Below, piece after piece: positions 1 to 9,497 of a stretch of 64,000 nucleotides of DNA. A program made the position numbers and the translations under genes. Below the pieces are notes generated by a model, which searched no databases, had not been told where the DNA came from, and saw nothing but the letters and a program-made list of their open reading frames with translations. The stretch's first letter is position 1; every line of letters begins with the position of its first letter. Source of the DNA: Rhodocyclaceae bacterium (GTDB taxonomy: Bacteria > Pseudomonadota > Gammaproteobacteria > Burkholderiales > Rhodocyclaceae); NCBI GenBank assembly GCA_016791115.1, contig JAEUNL010000004.1, positions 62,001 through 126,000 of the forward strand, written 5' to 3'.

Positions 1-37
1 TTCGGCGCATATCATCCGCAGGGACCGGCAGACTTCC

Positions 38-769
38 ATGATGACGGCAAAAGAAAAACTTCCGAAGATCTCCGCGCCGGGTGCGGCGCAATCGCTGATG
101 AGCGCGCGCGAGTCGTGGCGCATCTTCGGCATTATGGCAGAGTTCGTCGAGGCGACCGAAAGACTGGCCGCGATCCGGCCAGCGGTCAGCATCTTCGGCA
201 GCGCGCGCACACCGCCGGATTCGGCGTACTACATGCTGACGGAGCGCATATCGAGACTGCTCTCCGATTCCGGATTCGCCGTCATTTCGGGCGGGGGTCC
301 GGGTGTCATGGAGGCGGCCAACAAGGGCGCCTACTTCGGCAAGTCGCCGTCGGTGGGGCTCAACATCCAGCTGCCGATGGAGCAGGCTTCCAATCCCTAT
401 CAGGATATATCGCAGACCTTCCAGCACTTCTTCGCGCGCAAGTACATGTTCGTCAAGTTCGCCACGGCCTACGTGGTACTGCCCGGCGGATTCGGAACGC
501 TCGACGAACTGTTCGAGGCAATGACCCTGGTCCAGACCGGCAAGAGCCGCAAGATCCCGATCATCCTCGTCCACACGCCCTTCTGGCGCGGATTGCTCGA
601 CTGGTTCCGGGACCGCCTCGTCGTCGAGGGCATGATCAACCCCGAGGATCTGGATCTGATTCAGCTGATCGACAAGCCCGAGGACGTGGTCGAGCACATC
701 TTCAAGTTCTACGAGCGCCGCGGTTTCGCGCCGCTACCCGAGGAACACGAACTGATGCTAAACCTGTAG
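38..769 (+). CDS. LOG family protein (TIGR00730 Rossmann-fold)
   Basis: 243-aa cytosolic protein of the LOG (lonely-guy) family, whose characterised members are cytokinin-riboside 5'-monophosphate phosphoribohydrolases that hydrolyse nucleoside 5'-monophosphates. The family signature is complete: the phosphate-binding GGGPGVMEAANKG stretch at about residues 85-97 and PGGFGTLDE at 149-157. A 35-40 residue N-terminal helical extension precedes the Rossmann core (SIFGSAR, about 51-57). Two adjacent ATGs (38, 41) are possible starts and neither has a strong Shine-Dalgarno. The gene is followed by DUF2782 and thrB on the same strand. The true nucleotide substrate in this organism cannot be read from the sequence. 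Confidence 0.9.
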   Translation: MMTAKEKLPKISAPGAAQSLMSARESWRIFGIMAEFVEATERLAAIRPAVSIFGSARTPPDSAYYMLTERISRLLSDSGFAVISGGGPGVMEAANKGAYFGKSPSVGLNIQLPMEQASNPYQDISQTFQHFFARKYMFVKFATAYVVLPGGFGTLDELFEAMTLVQTGKSRKIPIILVHTPFWRGLLDWFRDRLVVEGMINPEDLDLIQLIDKPEDVVEHIFKFYERRGFAPLPEEHELMLNL

Positions 770-804
770 CCCGGGTGCGCCGCGGTGTGGTAGCGAGGCT
801 TTGG

Positions 805-810
805 TAGAAT
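805..810 (+). promoter_or_regulatory. Possible -10 element upstream of DUF2782-thrB
   Basis: TAGAAT within GGTAGAATC, 25 bases before the DUF2782 start. The same GGTAGAATC string occurs before rng and mgtE. No convincing -35 hexamer is visible, so this is only a candidate. Confidence 0.35.
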
Positions 811-834
811 CACGAAATATTCGAAGGAAATCCC

Positions 835-1182
835 ATGCCCAGTTCTGCCCGCACCCTGCTTGCCGCGCTGACGATCGTTTTCAGCGCAGGCGCGTTCGCC
901 CAGGCGCAAAAGCCCGCAGGACTCGAACCCCTGCCGGAGCCGCCTCCGCTGCCGCCCGGCGCAGACGACACGCTGCAGGAACCGCAAATCACGATCAAGA
1001 AGCGCGGCGAGGATACCGTCGAAGAATATCGCGTCAACGGAAAGCTTTACATGGTGAAAGTGACGCCTCCGCACGGGCGGCCCTATTTCCTGATCGACGA
1101 CCGCGGCACCGGCACCTTCTCGCGCAGGGATGACCTCGACAGCGGGATCCGCGTCCCGATGTGGGTGATCAAGCAATTCTGA
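835..1182 (+). CDS. DUF2782 domain-containing exported protein
   Basis: 115-aa small protein with a cleavable signal peptide: a hydrophobic stretch at about residues 6-22 ending in AFAQA. A proline-rich linker (PEPPPLPPG) follows, then the DUF2782 domain (EEYRVNGKLYMVKV, YFLIDDRGTG, VPMWVIKQF at the C terminus). DUF2782 proteins are found in beta/gammaproteobacteria next to thrB and polA and have no assigned function. The gene lies 69 bp upstream of thrB on the same strand and is probably co-transcribed with it. Likely periplasmic. Confidence 0.85.
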   Translation: MPSSARTLLAALTIVFSAGAFAQAQKPAGLEPLPEPPPLPPGADDTLQEPQITIKKRGEDTVEEYRVNGKLYMVKVTPPHGRPYFLIDDRGTGTFSRRDDLDSGIRVPMWVIKQF

Positions 1183-1251
1183 GATGAGACTCCGGCGCCG
1201 GGACTGGCCCCGCCTCGCCGTTCCGCCCCGTCCGTCCGCCCGCTAATCGAC

Positions 1252-2211
1252 ATGGCCGTCTTCACGCCCGTTTCCCTGAACCAAGTTGCCGCCTGGCTCA
1301 AGAACTACTCGATCGGGGCGCCGCTCGAGCTGAAGGGCATCCCGTCCGGCATCGAGAACAGCAACTTCTTCCTGACCACGACGCACGGCCAGTATGTGCT
1401 AACCCTGTTCGAGAAACTGACGCGCAGCGAATTGCCGTTCTACATCCACCTCATGGCGCATCTCGCACGACACGGCATCCCGTGCCCGGCACCCATCGCG
1501 GATCGCGACAATGAATACTTGGGGCAGCTCAACGGCAAGCCTGCCGCAATTGTGTCGCGGCTCTCGGGCGCCTCGGACATGTCTCCGGGCATGGCGCACT
1601 GCGCGGCAATTGGCGGCGTCCTTGCCGACATGCATGTCGCAGGTCAGTCTTACGGTCGCAGGCTGGAGAACCCCCGTGGCCCGCGCTGGTGGCGCGAGAC
1701 GGCGCCCTTGGTCATGCCCTTCCTCCCGTCCGACGAACAGGCAATGCTGACCGAAGAGCTGCGCTTCCAGGGCACGCACCGGCACGACGAGCTGCCGCGC
1801 GGCGTGGTCCACGCCGACCTGTTTCGCGACAACTGCCTGTTCGCCAGCGACACCGGCGCACCGAGGGTCGGCGGCATCATCGACTTCTACTTCGCCGGCA
1901 ATGACGTCCTGCTGTTCGACGTTGCCGTCACCGTCAATGATTGGTGTTCCGACGCTTCCGGGGAACTGGATACGGCGCGGGCAGGCGCCCTGCTCGATGC
2001 CTACCATTCGATCCGGCCCCTGACGCCTGCGGAACGTCAGGCCTGGCCCGCGATGCTGCGCGGCGCGGCGCTCCGATTCTGGCTTTCCCGCCTGTACGAT
2101 TTCCACCTGCCCCGACCGGGCGAGATCATTCACGCGCACGACCCGGCACGCTTTCGCGACATCCTGAAACTGCGCGTCGCTGCCGGCAGCGCGCTGCCAT
2201 GGCCGGTTTGA
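1252..2211 (+). CDS. thrB: Homoserine kinase, APH-fold type
   Basis: 319-aa homoserine kinase of the aminoglycoside-phosphotransferase fold (Pseudomonas-type ThrB, not the GHMP type of E. coli). It phosphorylates homoserine with ATP in threonine biosynthesis. The N terminus MAVFTPVSLNQV and GIPSGIENSNFF are typical of the family. The catalytic-loop motif HADLFRDN lies at residues 187-194 and the metal-binding IIDF at about 209-212. Length matches the family. It follows DUF2782 closely and precedes membrane-protein genes; the often-linked polA is not present here. Confidence 0.93.
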   Translation: MAVFTPVSLNQVAAWLKNYSIGAPLELKGIPSGIENSNFFLTTTHGQYVLTLFEKLTRSELPFYIHLMAHLARHGIPCPAPIADRDNEYLGQLNGKPAAIVSRLSGASDMSPGMAHCAAIGGVLADMHVAGQSYGRRLENPRGPRWWRETAPLVMPFLPSDEQAMLTEELRFQGTHRHDELPRGVVHADLFRDNCLFASDTGAPRVGGIIDFYFAGNDVLLFDVAVTVNDWCSDASGELDTARAGALLDAYHSIRPLTPAERQAWPAMLRGAALRFWLSRLYDFHLPRPGEIIHAHDPARFRDILKLRVAAGSALPWPV

Positions 2212-2283
2212 GTTGCCGCCGCCCGCCGGATAGCATAGACCGGCTCGATTTCCTCTCCATCCTGAACGACCGGAGCACTGACG

Positions 2284-3006
2284 ATGCCTGACGTTGGCAC
2301 CACGGGAACACCCGAGGCCCACACCATCGATGCCGGACGCGCGGTCGAGTGGTTCGTATCCGGGTGGCAAACCTTCATGCGCAATCCCGGTGTATGGATC
2401 GCAATTTCCGTGATCCTGTTCGTTGCGGTTTTCGCCCTCAGCCTGATTCCCCTGCTCGGACAGATCGCCGTGCTGACCATGCTGCCGATCGCCGGCGGCG
2501 GACTCGTACTTGGCTGCAAGGCACTTGGCGAAGGTGGGGAGCTGCGTGTCGAACACCTGCTCGAAGGATTCCGGCAGCGTGGCGCGGAACTCGCAGTCGT
2601 CGGCGTCCTGTACGCAGTCGGCGGCTTGCTCGCCATCGGCACGGCGGTGCTGATCGGCAGCGGCGGCGCCATCGGTGCCGCAATCTCGCAAGGCTGGCCC
2701 GGCGTCGGCATGGCAACCGGCGGATTCGCCCTTGGCGCGCTGGTTTATTTTGCCTTGTCGATCCTGCTCGGGATGGCGGTCTGGTTCGCCCCGGCACTCG
2801 TGGTACTGCATCGCATCGCGCCGCTGGACGCAATGCAGGCGAGCCTGTCCGCGTGCCTCCGGAACTTCGTTCCGTTCCTCGTTTTCTCGATACTTGCGGC
2901 CATCGGCGGCTTTCTCGCGATGCTGCCCGCGGGGCTCGGGATCGTCGTATTCGCCCCCGTCATGGTGGGCGCCGCCTATGCCTCGTATCTCGATGTATTT
3001 GCCTGA
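2284..3006 (+). CDS. BPSS1780 family membrane protein
   Basis: 240-aa integral membrane protein with several hydrophobic helices (first at about residues 39-59, others near 95-115, 140-165 and 185-235). It begins with a soluble segment containing GRAVEWFVSGWQTFMRNPGVW, the N-terminal pattern of the BPSS1780 family common in betaproteobacteria. Function unknown. The family motif GWxxFxxNP recurs in the next gene (SWISEGFAIFRRNP), so the two are tandem paralogues. An upstream GGAG supports the start at 2284. Confidence 0.8.
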   Translation: MPDVGTTGTPEAHTIDAGRAVEWFVSGWQTFMRNPGVWIAISVILFVAVFALSLIPLLGQIAVLTMLPIAGGGLVLGCKALGEGGELRVEHLLEGFRQRGAELAVVGVLYAVGGLLAIGTAVLIGSGGAIGAAISQGWPGVGMATGGFALGALVYFALSILLGMAVWFAPALVVLHRIAPLDAMQASLSACLRNFVPFLVFSILAAIGGFLAMLPAGLGIVVFAPVMVGAAYASYLDVFA

Positions 3007-3026
3007 TCCGGATCGTTCGACGCTCC

Positions 3027-3824
3027 ATGCAAGCTAGACAACTCCCTGCCGCAAGAGGCTGGTCGTGGATCAGCGAAGGATTCGCCATCTTTCGCCGCAA
3101 TCCGCCATTCGTCACCTTCCTCGTGTTCAGCTACTGGTTTCTGCTAGCGGCGATCAACGTCTTCCCGTTGATCGGGCAGGCCATCGCCTCGCTCGTGATG
3201 CCGGCGCTGTCCGTCAGCGTCGCCAATGGCTGTCGTGCGATCGAGGGCGGCAGTCCCGCTGCATTCGAACTGCTGCTCTCCGGCTTCCGCCGCAATCTGC
3301 GCAGCCTGGTCAGGCTAGGGGCCATCTACCTGCTTGTCACGCTTGCCGTCTTCGGCGCGAGCTTTCTCGTGGACGATGGCCGCTTGCTCAATGCCATGAA
3401 CAAGGGGCCGGAGGCATTGATGGAGGCGCTGAAACAACCCGGTTCGTTCGCCTCGCTGCAGGTCATGCTCGTGCTTTTCACACCGGTCGTAATGGCCTTC
3501 TGGTTCGCGCCGCTGCTCGCCGCGTGGGCCGGCATGCCCGCCGGAAAATCCCTGTTCTTCAGCTTCTTCGCCTGCTTGCGCAACTGGAAGGCATTCATGA
3601 TCTATGGCGCGGGCATCATGATGATCAGCGCAGTCCTGCCGGGAGTCGTGCTGGGCGTGCTCTCATCCATCGTCGGCGGCGGGGTCGGCGTTCTCAGCAT
3701 CGTCATCGTGCTCGCGCTGATCTTCGTCTTCCTGCCGACCCTGTTCGCCAGCTTCTATGTCAGCGCGAGGGACATCTTTGTCGAACTCGGCACGGCCGGG
3801 CAAAATGACGATCGCACCGGATAG
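3027..3824 (+). CDS. BPSS1780 family membrane protein, second copy
   Basis: 265-aa paralogue of the preceding gene, 20 bp downstream of it. The start ATG at 3027 (MQARQLPAARGWSW) is chosen because the reading frame upstream is only the overlapping shadow of the previous gene. It has the same layout: a short cytoplasmic start with GFAIFRRNPPF, then helices at about residues 30-60, 90-115, 145-170, 180-210 and 215-245. The C-terminal end overlaps the nadD start by 20 bp. Function unknown. The shared architecture suggests a recent tandem duplication or an obligate pair. Confidence 0.8.
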   Translation: MQARQLPAARGWSWISEGFAIFRRNPPFVTFLVFSYWFLLAAINVFPLIGQAIASLVMPALSVSVANGCRAIEGGSPAAFELLLSGFRRNLRSLVRLGAIYLLVTLAVFGASFLVDDGRLLNAMNKGPEALMEALKQPGSFASLQVMLVLFTPVVMAFWFAPLLAAWAGMPAGKSLFFSFFACLRNWKAFMIYGAGIMMISAVLPGVVLGVLSSIVGGGVGVLSIVIVLALIFVFLPTLFASFYVSARDIFVELGTAGQNDDRTG

Positions 3825-4488
3825 CAATCGGGACGCCCCGATTGGCATCCTCGGCGGTACCTTCGACCCGATCCACTTCGGGCATCTCCGGCTAGCCGAG
3901 GAATCGTGCGAAACGCTCGGCCTTGCGCGAGTCCTGCTGATCCCGTCCGGACAGCCGCCGCATCGTGCCGCACCCGCCACCCCTGCAAAGGAGCGGCTCG
4001 CCATGGCACGGCTTGCGGCCGAAGACAACGCTGCGATGGAGGTCGACGCGATCGAGGTAAATGCCGCCACACCGAGCTACACGGTCCACACGCTGGAACG
4101 CCTGCGCGAGCGCTACGGTGCGGCCCGGCCGCTCGTGCTGCTGCTCGGCGCAGACGCGTTTGCCGGCCTCACAACCTGGCATCGCTGGCAGAACCTGTTC
4201 GATCTGGCCCACCTCGCGATCGCCAACCGCCCCGGCCACCCGTCGCACGCGCGCCACCTGCCCGAATTGCTGTCGGACGCGCTTGCTGCGCATTGCAACG
4301 GCCGCTTTGCCGACCGGCCGGAAGCGCTTTGCGCAGCACCGTCCGGTCTGGTTCTGCCATTCGAGATGACGCCGCTGGCGATCTCAGCATCGCTCATCCG
4401 CAGCCGGCTGTCGGCAGGCCGGACGGTCCGCTATTTGATCCCGGACTCGGTTCTCGACTATATTCATTCTCACCACCTCTACACCTGA
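3805..4488 (+). CDS. nadD: Nicotinate-nucleotide adenylyltransferase
   Basis: 227-aa cytosolic enzyme that adenylates nicotinate mononucleotide to deamido-NAD in NAD biosynthesis. The nucleotidyltransferase signature GGTFDPIHFGH lies at residues 17-27 and the C-terminal ISASLIRSRL matches the ISxTxIR motif. ATG 3805 is preferred to an upstream ATG at 3757, which would add 16 non-homologous residues. It overlaps the BPSS1780 gene by 20 bp and is followed 3 bp later by rsfS, the usual nadD-rsfS-rlmH order. Confidence 0.95.
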   Translation: MTIAPDSNRDAPIGILGGTFDPIHFGHLRLAEESCETLGLARVLLIPSGQPPHRAAPATPAKERLAMARLAAEDNAAMEVDAIEVNAATPSYTVHTLERLRERYGAARPLVLLLGADAFAGLTTWHRWQNLFDLAHLAIANRPGHPSHARHLPELLSDALAAHCNGRFADRPEALCAAPSGLVLPFEMTPLAISASLIRSRLSAGRTVRYLIPDSVLDYIHSHHLYT

Positions 4489-4491
4489 CGC

Positions 4492-4863
4492 ATGTACCTG
4501 CCCAAGCTCCAGAAAATCGTGATCGGCGCCCTCGAGGACATCAAGGCGCGCGACATCGAAGTGATCAACACGACCAAGCTGTCGGCGCTGTTCGACCGCA
4601 TCGTCATAGCCAGCGCCGATTCGACGCGCCAGACCAAGGCGCTCGCCCGCAGCGTGCATGACAAGGTGACGGAAGCCGGCGGCGAAGTGCTCTCCATCGA
4701 AGGCGCCGAAACAGGCGAATGGATCCTGGTCGATCTCGGCAGCATCGTCGTACACATCATGCAACCCGCAGTACGCAGCTACTACAACCTCGAAGAACTG
4801 TGGCAGGCAAAACCGGCCCGCCGCAGCGCGAGGGCGGAACCCGTCGCACAGGACGTCCTCTGA
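4492..4863 (+). CDS. rsfS: Ribosome silencing factor RsfS
   Basis: 123-aa RsfS/Iojap-family protein that binds ribosomal protein L14 (uL14) and blocks subunit joining in stationary phase. The core motifs are visible: KARDIEVINTTKLSALFDRIVIAS, GEWILVDLGSIVVHIM and YYNLEELW. A short basic/alanine tail follows the conserved domain. It sits 3 bp after nadD and 3 bp before rlmH, so it is clearly in the same operon. Confidence 0.95.
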   Translation: MYLPKLQKIVIGALEDIKARDIEVINTTKLSALFDRIVIASADSTRQTKALARSVHDKVTEAGGEVLSIEGAETGEWILVDLGSIVVHIMQPAVRSYYNLEELWQAKPARRSARAEPVAQDVL

Positions 4864-4866
4864 GCG

Positions 4867-5334
4867 ATGAGGCTACTGGTATGCGCAGTTGGCACGCGCA
4901 TGCCGGACTGGGTGGATGCCGGGTTCGAGGAATATGCGCGCCGGATGCCGCGCGAATGTTCGCTGGGACTTGCCGAAATCCGCCCCGAGCCGCGCAGCGG
5001 CAAGCCCGTTGCCGCGCTGCTTGCGGCCGAAGAGGGGCGCATCCGCCACGCGATCCCGGCGCGCGCGCGCCTGGTCGTCCTCGACGAACACGGTGCCGAC
5101 GTGACGACGCGGGATCTCGCGGAGCGGCTCGAACGCTGGCAGACTGAGGGGACGGATGTCGCGTTCGTGATCGGCGGACCGGACGGACTCGCCCCTGCCC
5201 TGAAGCGCGACGCGAGCGAGGCGATGCGGCTTTCCAGCCTCACCCTGCCCCACGCGCTCGTGCGCATCCTGCTGGCCGAGGCGCTCTATCGGGCATGGAG
5301 CCTGACGCGCAACCATCCCTACCACCGCGAGTAG
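4867..5334 (+). CDS. rlmH: 23S rRNA pseudouridine-1915 N3-methyltransferase
   Basis: 155-aa SPOUT-family methyltransferase that modifies pseudouridine 1915 of 23S rRNA, the same length as the E. coli protein. The SAM-binding trefoil-knot motifs are present: FVIGGPDGL at about residues 98-106 and the C-terminal block [23 protein letters not shown] ending NHPYHRE. It lies between rsfS (3 bp upstream) and maf (6 bp downstream). Confidence 0.96.
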   Translation: MRLLVCAVGTRMPDWVDAGFEEYARRMPRECSLGLAEIRPEPRSGKPVAALLAAEEGRIRHAIPARARLVVLDEHGADVTTRDLAERLERWQTEGTDVAFVIGGPDGLAPALKRDASEAMRLSSLTLPHALVRILLAEALYRAWSLTRNHPYHRE

Positions 5335-5340
5335 ATTGCC

Positions 5341-5961
5341 ATGACACTCGACATGCAAAGCCGCATTTATCTCGCCTCGCGCAGTCCGCGCCGGCGGGAA
5401 TTGCTGCACCAGATCCACGTGAACTTCGAGATCCTGCTCTTCCGCAGCGGCCTGCGCGAGGACGCCGACGTCAACGAAGATCCGGTCGCAGGCGAGGTGC
5501 CCGAGGAGTACGTGCAACGGATCGCACACGCCAAGGCTCAGGCCGGCGTCGAACGTTTGCAGGCACGCCGCCTGGTGCCGCACCCGGTCCTGTCGGCAGA
5601 CACGACGATAGAATTCGACGGCCGGATCATCGGCAAGCCGGAAACCGCGGAACACGCCGAGGAGATCCTCGGCAACCTTTCCGGACGCGCGCACCAGGTG
5701 CTGACCGCCGTCGCAGTCGCCGACTCGGACCGCACGGAACACCTGCTCTGCGTCAGCCAGGTACGCTTCCGTGCCCTCACCGCGGCCGAAATCCGCCGTT
5801 ACGTGGCAACCGGCGAGCCGATGGACAAGGCCGGCGCCTACGCGGTGCAGGGCCGTGCCGGGATGTTCATCAGCGAAATCCACGGCTCCTACTCGGGAAT
5901 CATGGGATTGCCCCTCTACGAGACTGCGCTTCTGCTGGCAAAATTCGGCTACCGGTTCTGA
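5341..5961 (+). CDS. maf: Maf family nucleoside triphosphate pyrophosphatase
   Basis: 206-aa Maf protein, predicted to hydrolyse non-canonical or modified (d)NTPs such as dTTP/UTP to monophosphates. Motifs: [12 protein letters not shown] at about residues 11-22, the catalytic region [16 protein letters not shown] (about 84-99), the [12 protein letters not shown] segment and KAGAYAVQG. The position directly upstream of rng parallels E. coli yhdE-rng, so it is probably the YhdE-type subfamily. The terminal GLPLYE(T)A block is conserved. Confidence 0.92.
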   Translation: MTLDMQSRIYLASRSPRRRELLHQIHVNFEILLFRSGLREDADVNEDPVAGEVPEEYVQRIAHAKAQAGVERLQARRLVPHPVLSADTTIEFDGRIIGKPETAEHAEEILGNLSGRAHQVLTAVAVADSDRTEHLLCVSQVRFRALTAAEIRRYVATGEPMDKAGAYAVQGRAGMFISEIHGSYSGIMGLPLYETALLLAKFGYRF

Positions 5962-5975
5962 CCGGACGCACGCGA

Positions 5976-6005
5976 TTGGGGAATTGCCGACGGGATGGGT
6001 AGAAT
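5976..6005 (+). promoter_or_regulatory. Candidate sigma-70 promoter before rng
   Basis: TTGGGG (5976-5981) and TAGAAT (6000-6005) are separated by 18 bp in the short gap between maf and rng. The hexamers are imperfect, so this is a weak call. Read-through from the upstream operon is equally likely. Confidence 0.35.
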
Positions 6006-6038
6006 CCGTCCATCGACGAATTCCGGTTGCGTGCCAGC

Positions 6039-7496
6039 GTGGAAGACCAATTTCTGATCAACTTCACCCCGCAGGAAACGCGCGTCGCGTTGATGCAGCA
6101 GGGGGTGGTGCAGGAACTGCACATCGAACGTTTCGGCAGCCGCGGGCTGGTCGGCAACGTCTATCTCGGCAAGGTCGTGCGCGTGCTCCCCGGCATGCAA
6201 TCGGCCTTCATCGACATCGGCCTGGAACGCACCGCATTCCTGCACGTGGCCGACATCTGGGTCCAGCGCAACGGCAACGGCGACGCCGGAAAACCGATCG
6301 AGCGCATACTTTCCGAGGGCCAGAGCCTCGTCGTCCAGGTGCTGAAGGATCCGATCGGCAGCAAGGGCGCGCGGCTGTCGACGCAGATCAGCCTCGCCGG
6401 CCGCCTGCTGGTGTATCTGCCGCAGGAGCGCCACATCGGCATCTCGCAGCGCATCGAGAGCGAAACCGAACGGGAAGCGCTGCGCGAGAAGCTGCAGCAG
6501 CTCGTCGGTGCGGACGAAACCGGCGGCTTCATCGTGCGCACCGTCGCGGAAACCGCATCGGAAGCCGAGCTGTCCAACGACATCGCCTACCTGCGCAAGA
6601 CCTGGGCCGACATCCGCAGCATTGCCCATACCTCGAATCCGCCAGCCCTGCTCTACGAGGACCTGCGCCTCGGGCAGCGCGTGCTGCGCGACCTGGTCAC
6701 GCCCGACACCTCGCGCATCGTGATCGACTCGCGCGAAAACTTCGTCAAGATGCAGGCGTTTGCGCGCGAGTACATGCCGCAACTCGAAGCGCTGCTCGAG
6801 CACTACACCGGCGAGCGCCCGCTGTTCGACCTGCACGGCGTCGAGGACGAAATCGAGAAGGCGCTCGCCCGGCGCGTCGACCTGAAGAGCGGCGGCTACC
6901 TGATCATCGACCAGACCGAGGCGATGACGACGATCGACGTCAATACGGGCGGCTTCGTCGGCAATCGCAATTTCGACGACACGATCTTCAAGACCAACCT
7001 CGAGGCCGCACACACGATCGCGCGCCAGCTGCGGCTGCGCAACCTCGGCGGCATCATCATCATCGACTTCATCGACATGGAGAACGACGAGCACCGCCAG
7101 GCGGTGCTCGCCGAGTTCAACAAGGCACTCGCACGCGACCACACGCGACTTTCGGTCAACGGCTTCACGCAACTCGGCTTGGTGGAGATGACGCGCAAGC
7201 GCACGCGCGAATCGCTCGCCCACGTGCTGTGCGAGGAGTGCCCTACCTGCGACGGCCGCGGCGAAGTCAAGACCGCGCGTACCGTGTGCTACGACGTGCT
7301 GCGCGAACTGCTGCGCGAAGCACGCCAGTTCAACGCGCGCGAATTCCGCATCATCGCTGCACCATGCGTGGTCGACCTGTTCCTCGACGAGGAATCGCAG
7401 AGCCTTGCCATGCTCTCAGATTTCATCGGCAAGCCGATCTCGCTGCATCCCGAAAGCGGTTACTCGCAGGAACAGTTCGATATCGTGCTGCTGTGA
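6039..7496 (+). CDS. rng: Ribonuclease G
   Basis: RNase E/G-family endoribonuclease for 5' maturation of 16S rRNA and mRNA turnover. Residues 1-130 form the S1-containing region ([18 protein letters not shown]). The catalytic DNase-like region carries DVNTGGFVG and IIIDFIDM with the metal-binding aspartates. The zinc-link cysteines are [14 protein letters not shown] 6039 ([11 protein letters not shown]) fits the family N terminus best; a TTG at 6027 would add four residues. Length about 485 aa matches E. coli RNase G, with no RNase E-type C-terminal scaffold. Confidence 0.94.
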   Translation: MEDQFLINFTPQETRVALMQQGVVQELHIERFGSRGLVGNVYLGKVVRVLPGMQSAFIDIGLERTAFLHVADIWVQRNGNGDAGKPIERILSEGQSLVVQVLKDPIGSKGARLSTQISLAGRLLVYLPQERHIGISQRIESETEREALREKLQQLVGADETGGFIVRTVAETASEAELSNDIAYLRKTWADIRSIAHTSNPPALLYEDLRLGQRVLRDLVTPDTSRIVIDSRENFVKMQAFAREYMPQLEALLEHYTGERPLFDLHGVEDEIEKALARRVDLKSGGYLIIDQTEAMTTIDVNTGGFVGNRNFDDTIFKTNLEAAHTIARQLRLRNLGGIIIIDFIDMENDEHRQAVLAEFNKALARDHTRLSVNGFTQLGLVEMTRKRTRESLAHVLCEECPTCDGRGEVKTARTVCYDVLRELLREARQFNAREFRIIAAPCVVDLFLDEESQSLAMLSDFIGKPISLHPESGYSQEQFDIVLL

Positions 7497-7888
7497 TGGC
7501 CTGGCTCGCGCGCCTCAAGGATGCGGCCCTCAACCTGAAACGCGAACTCGCCGCGCTGGCCTACGCCGCGCGCGACAAGCGAACGCCATGGACGGCGAAG
7601 CTGCTGCTCGGGATCGTACTAGCGTATGCGGCAAGCCCGATCGACCTGATCCCGGATTTCGTGCCGGTGCTCGGCTACCTCGACGAGGTGGTTCTGCTGC
7701 CACTGGGCATCTGGCTCGCGCTGCGCATGATTCCCCCGGAAGTCATGGCCGAGGCGCGGGCGCGCGCAGGCGAGCGCCGGACAGACGGGCGGCCCGATTA
7801 TCGTGCCGCCGTGCTGATCGTGCTCGTCTGGGTCGCCGCCATCTGGCTCAGCGCGAGGTGGCTTGTGAAACTGTGGCCCACGGACTAA
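7496..7888 (+). CDS. YkvA/DUF1232 family membrane protein
   Basis: 130-aa membrane protein of the DUF1232 family. The signature is the TM segment with [20 protein letters not shown] (about residues 45-64), followed by a second helix and a third C-terminal helix (about 103-121). The start ATG overlaps the rng stop by one base (TGATG), so translation is coupled to rng. The family is widespread and functionally unassigned. The much longer open frame upstream in this phase is a shadow of maf and rng. Confidence 0.85.
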   Translation: MAWLARLKDAALNLKRELAALAYAARDKRTPWTAKLLLGIVLAYAASPIDLIPDFVPVLGYLDEVVLLPLGIWLALRMIPPEVMAEARARAGERRTDGRPDYRAAVLIVLVWVAAIWLSARWLVKLWPTD

Positions 7889-7891
7889 AAA

Positions 7892-7923
7892 GCATGAGCG
7901 GGTAGGCGCATGCACCCGCATGC
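7892..7923. terminator. Hairpin after the rng-ykvA genes
   Basis: GCAT..GCGGGT pairs with ACCCGCATGC across a 10-base loop, just after the YkvA stop. No poly-T follows, so it may be a weak terminator or part of the next gene's leader. Confidence 0.35.
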
Positions 7924-7953
7924 CAAAGAAATATTCGCCGGAGACCGAACGAC

Positions 7954-8838
7954 ATGAAGACCATTGCCACACCGGACCACGACCTGCACTTCGACAGCCT
8001 GGCGCCTGCGGTTCCGTTCTCGCGGCGCGACTTCGTCGCCACCGTCGTGGGCGCGGGATTCGCGCTTGCCGTGCAGCCTGTCGCGGCCCAGCAGATCATC
8101 ACCACCGACAGTGCCGGGCTGAGCGCCGGGGCGCTCCGCATCGCATCGGAGAACGGCGAGATCGCGGCCTACCGCTCGATGCCGGTCGGCGGAAAATCGC
8201 TTCCGGTGGTACTGGTGATCTCCGAGATCTTCGGCGTGCACGAGCACATCGCCGACCTCACGCGACGCCTGGCCAAGCTTGGCTACCTCGCGGTCGCGCC
8301 CGAGTTGTTTGCGCGACAGGGTGACCCGCGCAAGCTCACGAACATCCAGCAGATCATCAGCGAGATCGTCGCCAAGGTGCCCGACGCGCAGGTCGCGGCC
8401 GACCTCGATGCGACGCTCGCCTGGGCCGTCGCCAACGGCGGCGACGCATCGCGCGTCGCGGTTACCGGCTTCTGCTGGGGCGGGCGCCAGACCTGGATGT
8501 ATTGCGCGCGCAATCCGAAGGTGAAGGCCGGCGTGGCCTGGTACGGCCGCATCGAAGACACGGTGACCTTGAACCAGCCCAGGCACCCGATCGACATCGC
8601 TGCCGAACTCAAGGTACCGGTGCTCGGCCTGTATGGCGGCAAGGACCAGGGCATCCCGCTCGACAATGTCGAAGACATGAAACAGGCCCTCGCCACGGCC
8701 GGCGGCAAGTCCCAGATCCACGTCTATCCCGACGCGCCGCACGCCTTCCACGCCGATTACCGCCCCTCCTACCGCAAGGCCGAAGCCGAGGACGGCTGGC
8801 GCCGCATGCTCGACTGGTTTCGCGCCAACGGCGTCTGA
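7954..8838 (+). CDS. Dienelactone hydrolase family protein, Tat-exported
   Basis: 294-aa alpha/beta hydrolase of the dienelactone hydrolase family. A twin-arginine signal SRRDF (residues 23-27) precedes a hydrophobic stretch ending AVQPVAAQ, so export of a folded enzyme to the periplasm is expected. The Cys-Asp-His triad is complete: C174 in GFCWGG, D231 in GGKDQG and H263 in APHAFHADY. An acidic residue sits in the SEIFG motif, as in DLH. The substrate is unknown; many exported DLH-like proteins are not in chloroaromatic pathways. It is convergent with the esterase gene downstream. Confidence 0.88.
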   Translation: MKTIATPDHDLHFDSLAPAVPFSRRDFVATVVGAGFALAVQPVAAQQIITTDSAGLSAGALRIASENGEIAAYRSMPVGGKSLPVVLVISEIFGVHEHIADLTRRLAKLGYLAVAPELFARQGDPRKLTNIQQIISEIVAKVPDAQVAADLDATLAWAVANGGDASRVAVTGFCWGGRQTWMYCARNPKVKAGVAWYGRIEDTVTLNQPRHPIDIAAELKVPVLGLYGGKDQGIPLDNVEDMKQALATAGGKSQIHVYPDAPHAFHADYRPSYRKAEAEDGWRRMLDWFRANGV

Positions 8839-8861
8839 CGCGCGCCTCGCGCCCGCGTCAG
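8835..8861. terminator. Bidirectional hairpin over two convergent stops
   Basis: CTGACGCG (8835-8842) pairs perfectly with CGCGTCAG (8854-8861) across an 11-base loop. The stem contains the stop codon of the hydrolase gene on one side and that of the convergent esterase on the other. No T-tract. Confidence 0.45.
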
Positions 8862-9433
8862 CCTGCCGGCATGCCGGCAAAGCGGATCACCGCGTCGAGG
8901 TAGTCCGGCCAACGCGTGAAGCTGTGGTCGCCGCCCGGCAGCACAGTCTGGCGCGCGCCGGCGTATTTGGCGACCGCAGCGCGATAATCCAGCACCTCGT
9001 CGCCGGTCTCGGCCAGCAGCCAGTAGCGGCACGGATCGCTCAGTTGCGCCACTTCCAGCGCCTCGAGTTCGGCGATGTGTTCGGGCTTGAATTCGAACAC
9101 CTCGCCGGTGTAGAGGTTGGTCTGCGGGCCGAGGTATTGCGCCAGCGAAAGCGGCGCGATGACGGCCGGGTTGACCAGCACCGCGCGCAAGCCGTGCCTT
9201 TCCGCAAGCCAGGTCGCGTAATAGCCGCCGAGCGAGCTGCCGACGAGGGTCGGATCGGTGTAACGCGAGAGGGCGCGTTCGACCAGTTCGATCGTGGCCG
9301 ATGCACCGACAGGTAGCTGCTCGCACCAGAATCGATCGGACAATCCGTACTCCGCCATCCGCGCTGCAAGCACCTGCGCCTTTGCAGAACGAGGCGCAGA
9401 GCGGAATCCGTGAAGGTAGACAATTGCCGGCAT
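8858..9433 (-). CDS. YqiA/YcfP-type alpha/beta hydrolase (esterase)
   Basis: 191-aa YqiA-like protein, a small cytosolic alpha/beta hydrolase with demonstrated esterase activity in E. coli YqiA. It starts MPAIVYLHGFRSAP, has the nucleophile elbow GSSLGG with Ser67, and ends with GGDHSF supplying the catalytic histidine. ATG 9433 is chosen because it gives the canonical family N terminus; the open frame extends 99 codons further upstream without homology. It lies head-to-head with the GAF-Fis gene, whose start is 64 bp away. Confidence 0.88.
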   Translation of the reverse strand: MPAIVYLHGFRSAPRSAKAQVLAARMAEYGLSDRFWCEQLPVGASATIELVERALSRYTDPTLVGSSLGGYYATWLAERHGLRAVLVNPAVIAPLSLAQYLGPQTNLYTGEVFEFKPEHIAELEALEVAQLSDPCRYWLLAETGDEVLDYRAAVAKYAGARQTVLPGGDHSFTRWPDYLDAVIRFAGMPAG

Positions 9434-9497
9434 GATCAGCCAATCCTTTGCATGCGAATTGCTTCGGTCGTGGCAGACGAGTTTACAGGAGTCCCCC

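Noticed and set aside
5771..7495. Long frame leading into the YkvA-like gene
   Set aside because: Arg/Pro-rich shadow of maf and rng; only the last 130 codons are a real gene.
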